The notes under the pieces: generated by a model
Told to the model about the DNA's origin: nothing
Seen by the model: only the letters and a program-made list of their open reading frames with translations
Database searches by the model: none
Shown: positions 17,817 to 29,095 of the stretch, in pieces
Layout: each line of letters begins with the position of its first letter
Position numbering within the stretch: position 1 is the stretch's first letter
Program-made: the position numbers and the translations under genes
NCBI GenBank assembly: GCA_050248955.1
Contig: JBFWRK010000028.1
Location: forward strand, 1-34,839
Reading direction: 5' to 3'
Length of the DNA: 34,839 bases
Origin: JBFWRK01 sp050248955
GTDB lineage: Bacteria; Actinomycetota; Acidimicrobiia; Acidimicrobiales; Ilumatobacteraceae

Positions 17817-19013
17817 ATGGCCGATCTTCCGGGGGACTCCGCGCCGTCCGGTCGTTTCGATCAGGACAGCGGGCGCATGCCGCGTTGGGTGCCGCGGGCG
17901 ATCGCCCTGTTCTGGCTGGGTCAGATCTTGACGCTGGTGCTGCGCTCGTCGTTCGCGCGGTTGTCCAACCTGCTGGTGCTGCTGCTGGTTGCGCTGTTCT
18001 TGTCGCTGGCGATGGAACCGGCGGCGAACAAGCTGGCGGCACGTGGCTGGAAGCGGGGAACGGCAACGATCGTCATCCTGCTCGGCGTGATCCTTGCGCT
18101 CGGTCTGTTCGTCGGCGCGATCGGCACGCTCGTCGGCGGGCAGATCGCGGATCTGCTGCAGAACACCGACAAGTACGTCACCCGGATCGTCACGTTCATC
18201 AACGACCTGTTCGGCACGAACCTCGACCCTCGTGAGGTCAACGAGCAGATCCAGGATCCCGAAGGCGGGTTCCAGGAGTTCATCGCGTCGCAGAGCGACG
18301 ACGCGCTCCGGCTGTCGGTCACCGCGCTCGGGGGGCTGCTCCAGGCGTTCTCGGCGTTCCTGTTCGCGTTCTACCTGGTGGCCGATGGGCCACGGTTGCG
18401 CCGCGCGATCTGCAGCCGGATGCGTCAGGAGAACCAGGAACGGGTCCTGTCGGCCTGGGAGCTGGCGATCGCGAAGACCGGGAGCTACCTCTATTCGCGA
18501 GCGTTGCTCGCCGGGTTGTCGGCCCTCTTCCACTGGATCGCCTTCACCGCAGTGGGTGTGCCCGCACCAGCGGCACTCGCACTGTGGGTCGGCATCATCT
18601 CGCAGTTCATCCCCGTCGTCGGCACGTACATCGCCGGGGTGCTGCCGCTCGTCATCACGCTCGTCAACCCGGGGACCAGCCTGCTCCGCGCGCTCGCCGT
18701 GCTGATCTTCATCATCGTCTACCAGCAGGTCGAGAACTACTTCTTCGCGCCGCGCATCACCGCCCGCACCCTCGAGATCCACCCGGCGATCGCCTTCGGC
18801 GCGGCGCTCGGTGGGGCGGCGATGATGGGCGCGATCGGGGCGGTGCTCGCCCTCCCGGCGGCGGCGATGATGCAGGCCATCGCAGCCGAGTGGGGCGGTC
18901 GTCACGAAGTGGTCGAGAGCCCGTTGACGGAGATCATCGAACCTGCGGAGGTCAAACGCCGGTTGCGCCGCCGAAAGCTGGAGGGCAGTCGCCGGAAGCT
19001 GGAGGGCAGGTGA
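17817..19013 (+). CDS. AI-2E family transporter-like membrane protein
   Basis: 398 aa, six to eight helices, typical PF01594-type permease. The pattern is an N-terminal helical pair (28-70), a third helix (80-105), an amphipathic extracytoplasmic part (110-175) and a C-terminal helical bundle ending near 365 with the family motif GIISQFIPVVGTYIAG (about 260-275). Family members have been linked to AI-2 export, Na+/H+ antiport or unknown solutes; none can be assigned here. The last 14 residues consist of a duplicated RKLEG unit encoded by a 21-bp tandem repeat. Its TGA overlaps the GTG of the asparaginase gene (GTGA). Confidence 0.9.
   Translation: MADLPGDSAPSGRFDQDSGRMPRWVPRAIALFWLGQILTLVLRSSFARLSNLLVLLLVALFLSLAMEPAANKLAARGWKRGTATIVILLGVILALGLFVGAIGTLVGGQIADLLQNTDKYVTRIVTFINDLFGTNLDPREVNEQIQDPEGGFQEFIASQSDDALRLSVTALGGLLQAFSAFLFAFYLVADGPRLRRAICSRMRQENQERVLSAWELAIAKTGSYLYSRALLAGLSALFHWIAFTAVGVPAPAALALWVGIISQFIPVVGTYIAGVLPLVITLVNPGTSLLRALAVLIFIIVYQQVENYFFAPRITARTLEIHPAIAFGAALGGAAMMGAIGAVLALPAAAMMQAIAAEWGGRHEVVESPLTEIIEPAEVKRRLRRRKLEGSRRKLEGR
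18969..19010 (+). repeat. 21-bp tandem duplication, two copies
   Basis: Units 18969-18989 and 18990-19010 differ at two bases. They encode the repeated RKLEGSR / RKLEGR tail of the transporter, and the last base of the second copy is the G of the next gene's GTG. Being in frame, the duplication lengthens the tail without disturbing the coupling. Confidence 0.85.
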
Positions 19014-19990
19014 CGGCACCGGGGGTCGAGCTCGTGGCGATCACCGACCGATCCGGACACGACGAGTCGTATCACTTCGGTGCAGTCGTCGCGTTGGAGC
19101 GCGACGGATCGATCGGGCTCGCCGTCGGCGATCCCGAGCTCCACCTGTACGGACGCTCCTCGAACAAGCCGATGCAGGCTGTCGGCATGGTGCGCGCCGG
19201 CCTCGATCTGCCGCTCGATCTGCTCGCGCTGGTCTGTGCGAGCCACTCGGGGACGCGCACCCATCTGGACGGTGTCTGCCAGATCCTGCACGGTGCAGAC
19301 CTCGACGAGTCGAGCCTCGCGAACACGCCCGACTACCCGCTGGACGGAGCGTCGATGCGCGACATCGTCCGCGACGGGGGCACTCCCTCGCGGCTGCAGA
19401 TGAACTGCTCCGGGAAGCACGCGGGCATGCTGGCGACGGCTCACCGACGCGGTTGGCCGACGGACGCGTCGTACCTCGAGCGGGAGCACCCCCTGCAGCA
19501 GGCGATCGACGACGCCATCGTCGAGCTGACCGGCGAGCCGTTCCGGCACGTCGGTGTCGATGGGTGTGGTGCACCGGCGCACGTCACGACGTTGCTCGCC
19601 CTGGCGCGGGCGTTCCGGTCGATCGCGACGGCCGCGGAACGCACGGCCGAGTACGACGTGTACCAGGCGATGTCGACCCACCCGTTCAACGTCGGTGGTC
19701 CGCGTCGCGTCGTCACGGAGTTCATGGAGCGGATCCCTGGGTTGATGGCGAAGGACGGCGCCGAGGGCGTCTTCGTCGCCGCGTTGCCCGATGGGCGCGC
19801 CGTTGCGCTGAAGATCGCCGACGGCGGCGACCGGGCCCGGCCGGTGGTCCTCGCCGCAGCGCTCGCATCGCTCGGGATCGACGTCGGGCCGGCTGCTGAC
19901 ACGTGGCGGGTCCCGACGTTGGGTCATGGCCACCCCGTCGGTCGCGTGCGTCCCGCAGGCGTGCTGGCCGCTCATCTGCCCTCCGCGTAG
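19010..19990 (+). CDS. L-asparaginase II (bacterial PF06089 type)
   Basis: 326 aa, matching the bacterial asparaginase II family typified by Rhizobium etli AnsA, unrelated to E. coli AnsA/AnsB. It hydrolyses L-asparagine to aspartate and ammonia. Conserved blocks are GRSSNKPMQAVGM (about 48-60), CASHSGTRTH and MNCSGKHAGMLAT (about 130-142), with the Ser/Lys/Cys residues of the family's active site. The start GTG at 19010 overlaps the transporter stop, so both are made from one mRNA. This suggests the permease handles an amino acid or amide, which is inference. The stop TAG doubles as the start of the next gene's -10 box. Confidence 0.92.
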   Translation: MTAPGVELVAITDRSGHDESYHFGAVVALERDGSIGLAVGDPELHLYGRSSNKPMQAVGMVRAGLDLPLDLLALVCASHSGTRTHLDGVCQILHGADLDESSLANTPDYPLDGASMRDIVRDGGTPSRLQMNCSGKHAGMLATAHRRGWPTDASYLEREHPLQQAIDDAIVELTGEPFRHVGVDGCGAPAHVTTLLALARAFRSIATAAERTAEYDVYQAMSTHPFNVGGPRRVVTEFMERIPGLMAKDGAEGVFVAALPDGRAVALKIADGGDRARPVVLAAALASLGIDVGPAADTWRVPTLGHGHPVGRVRPAGVLAAHLPSA

Positions 19991-19993
19991 CGT
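19988..19993 (+). promoter_or_regulatory. -10 box TAGCGT overlapping a stop codon
   Basis: TAGCGT, 6 nt, then ATG at 20000. Its TAG is the stop codon of the asparaginase gene. Confidence 0.5.
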
Positions 19994-19999
19994 CGGCGC

Positions 20000-20917
20000 A
20001 TGGCCGCGACACCGATCCCGTTCGTCCCTCCGATCGAGGTCGCCTACGGCGACGTGGTCCAGCTGTCGCCGCTCGTGCGTCGCGTCGTCGCGAACAACCC
20101 CTCGAAGTACACCTACCTCGGCACCGGCACCTACATCGTCGGGCACGGTGAGGTAGCGGTGATCGATCCGGGGCCGGCGATCGAGTCACACCGCGAGGCG
20201 CTCGCTGCCGCGCTCGCCGGTGAGCAGGTCCGATCGATCCTCGTGACGCACTGCCATGCCGACCACTCGCCGTTGGCGGCGTGGCTGCGCGACGAGTCCG
20301 GTGCGCCGACGTACGCGTTCGGGCCACACGGCGAGGTGGAGACGTTGGACGACGAGATGAAGCCCGAAGAGGCGATCGACCTCGCGTTCGTGCCCGACAT
20401 CGTGCTCGGCGACGGCTCGCTCGTCGAAGGCCCCGGCTGGACGTTCGAAGCCGTGCACACACCCGGACACACCTCGAACCACCTCTGCTTCGCGCTCGCC
20501 GAGGAGCGGACGCTCTTCAGCGGCGACCACGTCATGGGGTGGAGCACGACCGTGATCACGCCGCCCGACGGCGACATGCGGGCGTACTGCGGGTCACTGG
20601 AGAAGCTGCTCCGTCGGAACGGCGACGTCCTCTATCGCCCGACGCACGGCGGGCCGATCACCGATCCCCGTCCGTTCGTGGAGGCGTACCTCGCGCACCG
20701 GTTGGATCGCGAGGCACAGGTGCTCGCAGCCGTCGGATCGGGGCTGATCGAGATCCCGGCGATCGTCGCCGCGCTCTACGCCGATGTGCGCGAGGAGCTC
20801 CACAAGGCAGCCGGCCGGAGCGTGTTCGCCCACCTCGTGAAGCTCGTTGCCGACGAAGCGGTCGCGGTCGCCGGCGACGGGGCCCCACGCATCGACTCGA
20901 CGTACCGCGCCGTGTGA
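20000..20917 (+). CDS. MBL-fold metallo-hydrolase, LACTB2-like
   Basis: 305 aa. The metallo-beta-lactamase fold binds two zinc ions: THCHADHS gives H84, H86, D88 and H89; H157 (HTPGH), D176 (SGDH) and H216 (PTHGG) complete the site. A C-terminal winged-helix-like part (about 235-300) is as in human LACTB2 and bacterial relatives, which act as endoribonucleases or thioesterase-like hydrolases. The substrate is not evident. It starts 10 bp after the asparaginase stop, and could be read from its own leaderless promoter or by read-through. Confidence 0.92.
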   Translation: MAATPIPFVPPIEVAYGDVVQLSPLVRRVVANNPSKYTYLGTGTYIVGHGEVAVIDPGPAIESHREALAAALAGEQVRSILVTHCHADHSPLAAWLRDESGAPTYAFGPHGEVETLDDEMKPEEAIDLAFVPDIVLGDGSLVEGPGWTFEAVHTPGHTSNHLCFALAEERTLFSGDHVMGWSTTVITPPDGDMRAYCGSLEKLLRRNGDVLYRPTHGGPITDPRPFVEAYLAHRLDREAQVLAAVGSGLIEIPAIVAALYADVREELHKAAGRSVFAHLVKLVADEAVAVAGDGAPRIDSTYRAV

Positions 20918-20972
20918 GCGCCCGGGAAGGTCGGCAGAACACGGGACACGGGGGGCGGAGCGCGCCGGCACG

Positions 20973-21000
20973 GGTTTCGCCTCGCGAGCGTCATGGGTAC
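20973..21000 (+). promoter_or_regulatory. SigF/SigB-like stress promoter
   Basis: GGTTT at 20973-20977 is separated by 17 bp from GGGTAC at 20995-21000, close to the actinobacterial SigF/SigB pattern GGTTT-N15-17-GGGTAT. The ATG at 21010 follows 9 nt after the -10. Confidence 0.55.
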
Positions 21001-21009
21001 GGGGTTGCC

Positions 21010-21639
21010 ATGACGAAGAACCTGACGGCATACGTCAGCGACCTGCTCCCCGACCATGACGTCCTCGAGATGCGGGTCGCGCACCGTGGATTGAGCCACC
21101 GCACAGTCGTAGCGCGTTTCGACGATGTCGAAGAGGCGAGCCGTGCTGCTGCCTCGATGCTGGCCGAGGCACGGGAAGAAGACGTCGAGCTGGTGGCGAT
21201 CGTGCCTCCCGACGCGGATCCTGCGGTCGGTCGGGGTGTGTCGGTCACGAGCGAGAGCACCGCCGGCGTGAGCCCGGGTCGAGTCACGACCTGGGGCATC
21301 GCCGCCGGGCTGCTCGGCGGTCTGGTCGGCCTGTTCGTCGGCCTCGCGATGGACGAAGGTGTGATCGTCGGCGTCCTGTCGGCAGCCGCCGGTTTCTCGA
21401 TCGGTGCGATCGTGGGCTCCACGATCGGTGGGCTCGGTCGCTTCGGCGGTGAGCGCGCGTGGCAGGACGTACCGTCCTCGTCGATCCATGACGCAGTCGG
21501 TGGCGTGCTCGCCGTCCACGCGGCGGACGAAGACCGTGCGCGGAACATCACCCGCAAGGTGTCGAGCTGCGTCGGTGCCATGGACGTCCGTGTCCTCGAC
21601 GAGGACGGCTTCTGGCACACGCCCGCCGTCGACGACTGA
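21010..21639 (+). CDS. Glycine-zipper membrane protein, probably stress-related
   Basis: 209 aa. The N-terminal 60 residues form a compact alpha/beta part (AYVSDLLPDHD, VVARFDDVEEA) that looks like a small ligand or membrane-stress domain. Two hydrophobic, Gly-rich segments follow (about 94-113 and 117-142) with G/A-xxx-G spacing, as in glycine-zipper proteins of the DUF1269 kind. A soluble tail (150-209) ends it. I do not recognise an exact family. The upstream SigF/SigB-like promoter hints at general stress control. It ends 12 bp from the convergent sugar-kinase gene. Confidence 0.75.
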   Translation: MTKNLTAYVSDLLPDHDVLEMRVAHRGLSHRTVVARFDDVEEASRAAASMLAEAREEDVELVAIVPPDADPAVGRGVSVTSESTAGVSPGRVTTWGIAAGLLGGLVGLFVGLAMDEGVIVGVLSAAAGFSIGAIVGSTIGGLGRFGGERAWQDVPSSSIHDAVGGVLAVHAADEDRARNITRKVSSCVGAMDVRVLDEDGFWHTPAVDD

Positions 21640-21651
21640 CCGGGACTGGTC

Positions 21652-22521
21652 TCACCCGTTCGACGGTGCGTCCCGTTCGCGTGACGCTCGTGCGATCGCA
21701 TCGGCGGCCGTGCGATGGCCGCGCTCCGTCGCCGCACTCGGCACGGCACCGCCCGCGAGCGCGAGCAGGAAGCCGGCGGCGAAGGCATCGCCGGCGCCCG
21801 TCGTGTCGGTGACATCGACGAGCGACCGCGCCCGCACCTCGACCGGTGCGGCACCGCGCTCGAGCACGACCGCGGGATCCGGACCTCGCTTCACGACGGT
21901 CACCGCGGCGTCGATCGTTCGCAGCGCGGCATCGCCGAGGCATGCCGCCTCGGCGCCGTTGCACAACAGGACGTCAGGCCGCAGGGAAGCGAGCAGACCG
22001 GCCAGCCGGTCGACGCCGTAGGTCTCGATCACCGACACCGACGAGGCGTCCACCGAGACGGCGATCGACCGTTCGTGGGCCTGCGCGACGAGCTCGATCG
22101 TCGTCGTTGCCAGCGGTGCTTCGGTGAGCGAGTACACGGGGACGTGCAACGTGGTGAGATCGTCGAGCCAGGCAGGGTCGGCGCCGTCCAGCTCGACGCA
22201 TGTCGCGCGATCGCTCAGCATCGTGCGCTCGCCGCTCGCATCCACGAGCACGACGATCGTCCCGGAACGCCCACGTCGGCGGACCGCGACCTCGACGCCC
22301 TCGGACCGCAGCTCGTCGATCAGCATCGCTCCGAGTGGATCCTCACCGACCTGCCCGATGAAGCGCGATGCGCCGCCGGCCCGTCGCGCGGCAACGGCGG
22401 CGTTGGCCGCGCTGCCACCCCGGCGCCGGATCACGGTGGCGTCCGTGTCGGAGGCGACGTTGATCGGGCCGCGGAGGCGGACCACGACGTCTTCCACGAG
22501 GTCGCCGATCGTCCCGAGCAC
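21652..22521 (-). CDS. PfkB-family carbohydrate kinase
   Basis: 289 aa, ribokinase-like, phosphorylating a sugar or nucleoside with ATP. Signature 1 is RGGSAANAAVAARR (34-47) and signature 2 is DTTGAGDAFAAGF (239-251), with D245 the catalytic base. The substrate (ribose, fructose, adenosine or 2-keto sugar) cannot be decided. The start is GTG at 22521, backed by TACGGT 6 nt upstream. The lid region around 85-105 is short. It seems to be its own unit, 81 bp after the acyl-CoA dehydrogenase stop. Confidence 0.92.
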   Translation of the reverse strand: MLGTIGDLVEDVVVRLRGPINVASDTDATVIRRRGGSAANAAVAARRAGGASRFIGQVGEDPLGAMLIDELRSEGVEVAVRRRGRSGTIVVLVDASGERTMLSDRATCVELDGADPAWLDDLTTLHVPVYSLTEAPLATTTIELVAQAHERSIAVSVDASSVSVIETYGVDRLAGLLASLRPDVLLCNGAEAACLGDAALRTIDAAVTVVKRGPDPAVVLERGAAPVEVRARSLVDVTDTTGAGDAFAAGFLLALAGGAVPSAATERGHRTAADAIARASRERDAPSNG

Positions 22522-22527
22522 GCGGCG

Positions 22528-22533
22528 ACCGTA
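22528..22533 (-). promoter_or_regulatory. -10 box TACGGT for PfkB kinase gene
   Basis: TACGGT on the minus strand, 6 nt, then GTG at 22521; no Shine-Dalgarno site. Confidence 0.5.
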
Positions 22534-22602
22534 GTCGACGCCCGATCGTGGCCTACGGGAGGTGGCACCGTCCGGGGCATCCGGCCCGTGCTGGCGAATC
22601 GG

Positions 22603-23763
22603 TCACGAGCCGAAGCCGTCGAGCCTCGCTAGCACCTGCAACATCACCTCGTCGGCACCACCGCCGATCGAGGTGAGGCGGTTGTCGCGCACGAACCTCG
22701 CCGGCCAGTTCTCCTCCACGTAGCCCATGCCGCCGTGGAACTGGAGGCACCAGTCGCCCACCTCACGGACCAGCCGCCCGGCCTTCAGCTTGGCGATGGT
22801 GGCCATCCGGGTGACGTCGTCGCCGGCCTGGTGGGCCTCCACGATGCTGCGGTGGTAGTGGCGCAGCACGTCCACCTCGGCGGCCAGCTCGGCGAGACGG
22901 AACGAGAGGTACTGGTGCCCGGTGAGCGGCTTGCCGAACACGTTGCGCTCGCGGCAGTAGTCACGTGTGCGCTCGAGAGCCCGGTCGCAGGCACCGACGA
23001 CGGCGTACGAGCCCCACATGCGCTCCACCACGAACTGCGCCATCTGCTGCTGGAAGCCGCGGCCGATCGTGCCGATCGTGTTCGCCACCGGCACCCGACA
23101 GTCGTCGAACGTGAGCGTGCCGGTGTCGGAGGCCCTCATGCCGAGCTTGTCGGGGATCTTCGTCGCGTGGAACCCGGCCACGTTCGTGGGCACGATGATC
23201 TGGCTCATGCCCGCGTAGCCGGTCCTCGGCGGCTCACCGGCTTCGCCGGTGCGAGCGAGCACGCACAGCCAGTCGGCCTGGAGCGAGTTCGTGATCCACG
23301 TCTTCGTGCCGTTGATCACCCACTCGTCACCGTCGCGAACCGCTCGTGTGCGCAGCGCGGCGACGTCGGAGCCGGCGTCCGGCTCGCTCACCGCGATGGA
23401 CGCGACGAGGCGACCGTCCATCGCCGGTGCGAGCCACTGCGCCTTCTGCTCCCGGGTGCCGTACCGGGCCAGCGACGGCGTGGCCATGGCAACTTGCACG
23501 CCGAGCGCCATGCCCAGCGATCCGTGATCGCAGCGGCCGAGCTCCTCGGCCAGGATCATCGTGAAGACGTGGTCCGCACCCTGCCCGCCGTCGCTGACCG
23601 GGTACTCCAGACCGAGCAGGCCGAGTCCGGCGAACCGGGTGAAGATCTCGTGCAGCGGCATCATCTCGGCCGCCTCCCACTCCGGCACCCGAGGGTTGAT
23701 CTCCTCGGTGACCAGGCGCCGCACCATGTCCCGGAACGCGTCGTGCTCGTCAGTGAGCCGCAT
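22603..23763 (-). CDS. Acyl-CoA dehydrogenase
   Basis: 386 aa, full length for the FAD-dependent family that makes the first double bond in beta-oxidation. SEPDAGSD at 126-133 (FAD/acyl binding), FGKPLTGHQ near 276-284, FHGGMGY at 342-348 and RDNRLTSIGGGADEVM near 359-374 are present; E372 is the likely catalytic base. The GGGADEVM ending resembles citronellyl-CoA/AtuD-like members, so a branched or terpenoid acyl-CoA is possible. The ATG at 23763 has GGAAG 7 nt upstream. It lies 31 bp after the BVMO-hydrolase gene in the same direction, so they probably share an mRNA. Confidence 0.94.
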   Translation of the reverse strand: MRLTDEHDAFRDMVRRLVTEEINPRVPEWEAAEMMPLHEIFTRFAGLGLLGLEYPVSDGGQGADHVFTMILAEELGRCDHGSLGMALGVQVAMATPSLARYGTREQKAQWLAPAMDGRLVASIAVSEPDAGSDVAALRTRAVRDGDEWVINGTKTWITNSLQADWLCVLARTGEAGEPPRTGYAGMSQIIVPTNVAGFHATKIPDKLGMRASDTGTLTFDDCRVPVANTIGTIGRGFQQQMAQFVVERMWGSYAVVGACDRALERTRDYCRERNVFGKPLTGHQYLSFRLAELAAEVDVLRHYHRSIVEAHQAGDDVTRMATIAKLKAGRLVREVGDWCLQFHGGMGYVEENWPARFVRDNRLTSIGGGADEVMLQVLARLDGFGS

Positions 23764-23794
23764 CGGACGTCTTCCGCGTCGAAGGCTGCAACGG

Positions 23795-26401
<2,607 letters not shown>

Positions 26402-26427
26402 TCCTGGACCCCCGAGACGGCGACGAT

Positions 26428-26444
26428 GGTTGCGTCACGCAACC
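26428..26444. promoter_or_regulatory. Inverted repeat, candidate operator for BVMO-hydrolase gene
   Basis: GGTTGCG-TCA-CGCAACC is a perfect 7-bp inverted repeat, 26 bp upstream of the GTG at 26401. Size and place suit a dimeric repressor such as a TetR-type regulator. No regulator gene lies next to it. Confidence 0.5.
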
Positions 26445-26521
26445 CGGCGGACATTGTCACACGTCGGACGATCCGAGCCGCCAGTGGAGGCGCCGGCGCG
26501 CCGCGAGCCGTGTCACCGACC

Positions 26522-29095
26522 TCAGCCAGGCGGGCTCTGACCTTGACCGCCGTTTCCGATGCCGGCTGGCTGCAGCGAAGGCGACGCTTCCGGCGTGTCC
26601 GTGGCGTTCGTGTCCGCTGGGGCAACCGATGACGGCTGCTCGTCGATCATCGGCATGCTGACGAACTGGCACATCGCTTCCTGCACCCGTTTCGGCAGCT
26701 GCGCGGGGCATTGCAGCGTCCAGTCGTGTCCATCGAGGTACGAGTACCAGGCGTCGGCGGCACCGAACTCAGGACGGCGCCAGTTGCGGACCTGCACGAA
26801 CCACTCCTCGTCGGGGAGCGTGTCGATGATGAGCTGGATCGATCGCGTGGTCGCGTGCTGCGGAGCATGCGGTAGGTCGAGCGCGACTCGAAGCGCCGCG
26901 ATCTCCGCCGCTCGGCGCGCCGGGTCCTCGCCGCCCCGGCGGAGCGCCTGCTCGTACGCCTGCAGGAGGTCGGTCGCAGTCCGGATCCCGAAGGACCGGA
27001 GGTGGCACAGGTTGCGGCGCGCGTCGGGGATGGACGGACGATCGGTGGGTGGCTTGGGCGCCGCCGGTGCACCGGACACAGTCGTGGCATCAGCGCCATC
27101 GACCGTTGCCCGGTCTGGTTGCACCCCGTTCGATCCCGGAGCCGAGGGTCCTCCCGGATCGTCCGCGTTCGCGCCGACGATGCGCTTCGCTGCGCGTCGG
27201 ACGGCTCGCGTCCGGTTCTCGTGGCGAACCTGGGCAATCGCGTCGCCGCCCACGCGGAGGTACAGGATCGCCTGGTCGGTCCAGTCGACGAGCTGAGCAG
27301 CCGAGATCCGCGTGCTGCTCATGAGGTCGACGATGTCGGCGTGCGCCAGCGCCTCGACGTTGTTGATGCCTTCCTCGGCCAATCGGGTGCGGTCGTAGAG
27401 GTCGATGCCCTCGAGCTCGGTGAGCGGAGCCGGTTCCCGGAGCGGTAGGGCGCTCCAGACCCCTTTGTCCTCTGCGAGCTTCTCCCTCAGCCACACCAAC
27501 GCGCTCTGGGGCATGAAGCCGACGAAGAACATCAGCACCTCCGCGGTGGGACCGTGGTACACCACGCCGACGACGAGGGCCAGGACGTAGGCCGCCAAGA
27601 TCCGGACGACGACGGTGTTGTAGGTCCTGGGGTGGAGGTCGCGGCGTTGGTATCCGCGGATCACGTGGAACAGCGTGAACACGTAGGCGCCCAGGAACGC
27701 ATATCCGACGAGCGACAACTCGGGTCGGAAGAAGGCTGGAATCGGAAAGGGTCGATCGTTCGCCACGCCGGGCGCGCTCGTCTCGCCGTCGCTGGCGTTG
27801 GCCGCTTCTCCACTGCTCGCCTGCACTGGCCACATGAGCTCGGCGGTCTCGCCGGCTGGAGCGGTGGCCGCGAGGTCGGGGGTCTCGACCGGGACGAGCT
27901 TGGGGACGTGCGTGGCCGAGATGACCAGGAACCAACCGATCACGAGCAGGATCGTCGCCACGATGACCGGCGAGCGCCGACCGCGGCTCAATCGCAGACT
28001 GGAGTCGGGGCCCAGGTCGCCGAACGACGTTTCGATCTGAGAGCCGTACTTCGCCTCGATGTCCCGCACCGTCCGCACCGTCGGATCCAGACGGAAGACC
28101 TCCTGGACCCATCGCCGTTGGACGGACGCCAGCCGCTGCCGATCGAACTGGAAGTACATCGCCGCCGGAGCGAGGGCGGCCACGGACACCAGCACCCACT
28201 GCGCTATGTGGCCGACGAGGAGTTGCCAGAACGCCGGGCTGCTCCGGGCGAGTTCGCCGACGTCCGCGAACGGATCGTCCAACCGGAGTAGTGCCCCGTA
28301 GTCGATCGGCAGCAACTCGTTCAGCTGAGTCGTCAGGTGGATGGCCACGCCCAACCCGACCACGCTCACGATCACGGCGCCGATGAGGACGGCCACCTCG
28401 GCGGCGTGGCGCGGCATGCCGTCGACGAACGTCCGGACCCTGCTGCCACGCTCGACGCCCTCGAGCGACCTGCGGCCCGGTTCGCCGGGCGTGCTCGTGC
28501 CCGTGGGCTGCGGGGCGTTCAGCTTGCTCAGAGCTCGGCGGTACCGGCTGAAGCGTGCGTAGAGTCGGATCTCGCGGACGGCAGCCGTGATCAACGCCAT
28601 GACGGGCACGGCGACGACCGCTGCCACGACCCACGCCCATGGAAGCGCGCTGCCGCCGCCGAAGAAGAGCGCCCATCCTCCGAACAGGAGTCCGACAGCG
28701 AGCCAACCGAAGATGACGGTGGCCCGAGGAAGGCTGTTCCAGAGCTCGCTCGGTGCCGGGCGTACCTCGACTTGCCCCAAGCGGCGCATGTCGAGCGTGT
28801 TGAGGTCGCGGGCGTCCTCGTCGGGCACCGTGACCTCGCCCAGCGCAGGAATCGAGAGCACCTTGACGACGCTCTTGTCGCACCCGTGCGCGCCCATCCC
28901 ATCGGGCTGGTCGCCGGTCCCACGTGCGAGGAGCTCTCCGTCGGCGGTGAAGCAGGCATGGATCCGCCATGGTGTGAGGTTCCGATAGATCCACAGCTTG
29001 GGCGCGTTCTCCTCCACCTCCGCCTCCGCCGCGGCCTGCGCCTCACCCTTGCCAGCCTGCGGACGACCGAGCCGCTTCCCACCGTCGTCGGACAT
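26522..29095 (-). CDS. Large polytopic membrane protein, unknown function
   Basis: 857 aa, no known function recognised. After a charged Ala/Glu-rich start (1-30) comes a soluble domain (31-112) with an aromatic, beta-like opening (KLWIYRNLTPW). About eight membrane helices follow: 125-147, 152-172, 232-253, 290-313, 376-395, 461-480, 494-514 and 518-536. The C-terminal 320 residues are soluble with two helix-hairpin-helix/SAM-like segments (557-613 and 690-745), joined by a Pro/Ala/Thr linker, then a Trp-rich part (764-793). The ATG at 29095 has AAAGGTGGT 7 nt upstream (29103-29111). A longer upstream frame exists but is not needed. The lipoprotein gene 116 bp upstream runs in the same direction. 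Confidence 0.8.
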   Translation of the reverse strand: MSDDGGKRLGRPQAGKGEAQAAAEAEVEENAPKLWIYRNLTPWRIHACFTADGELLARGTGDQPDGMGAHGCDKSVVKVLSIPALGEVTVPDEDARDLNTLDMRRLGQVEVRPAPSELWNSLPRATVIFGWLAVGLLFGGWALFFGGGSALPWAWVVAAVVAVPVMALITAAVREIRLYARFSRYRRALSKLNAPQPTGTSTPGEPGRRSLEGVERGSRVRTFVDGMPRHAAEVAVLIGAVIVSVVGLGVAIHLTTQLNELLPIDYGALLRLDDPFADVGELARSSPAFWQLLVGHIAQWVLVSVAALAPAAMYFQFDRQRLASVQRRWVQEVFRLDPTVRTVRDIEAKYGSQIETSFGDLGPDSSLRLSRGRRSPVIVATILLVIGWFLVISATHVPKLVPVETPDLAATAPAGETAELMWPVQASSGEAANASDGETSAPGVANDRPFPIPAFFRPELSLVGYAFLGAYVFTLFHVIRGYQRRDLHPRTYNTVVVRILAAYVLALVVGVVYHGPTAEVLMFFVGFMPQSALVWLREKLAEDKGVWSALPLREPAPLTELEGIDLYDRTRLAEEGINNVEALAHADIVDLMSSTRISAAQLVDWTDQAILYLRVGGDAIAQVRHENRTRAVRRAAKRIVGANADDPGGPSAPGSNGVQPDRATVDGADATTVSGAPAAPKPPTDRPSIPDARRNLCHLRSFGIRTATDLLQAYEQALRRGGEDPARRAAEIAALRVALDLPHAPQHATTRSIQLIIDTLPDEEWFVQVRNWRRPEFGAADAWYSYLDGHDWTLQCPAQLPKRVQEAMCQFVSMPMIDEQPSSVAPADTNATDTPEASPSLQPAGIGNGGQGQSPPG

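Noticed and set aside
15657..19019. A 1120-codon open frame on the minus strand
   Set aside because: It runs antisense to four well-supported genes, is Arg/Pro/Ala-rich, and comes from third-position G/C on the coding strand. Only its last 105 codons look like a gene.
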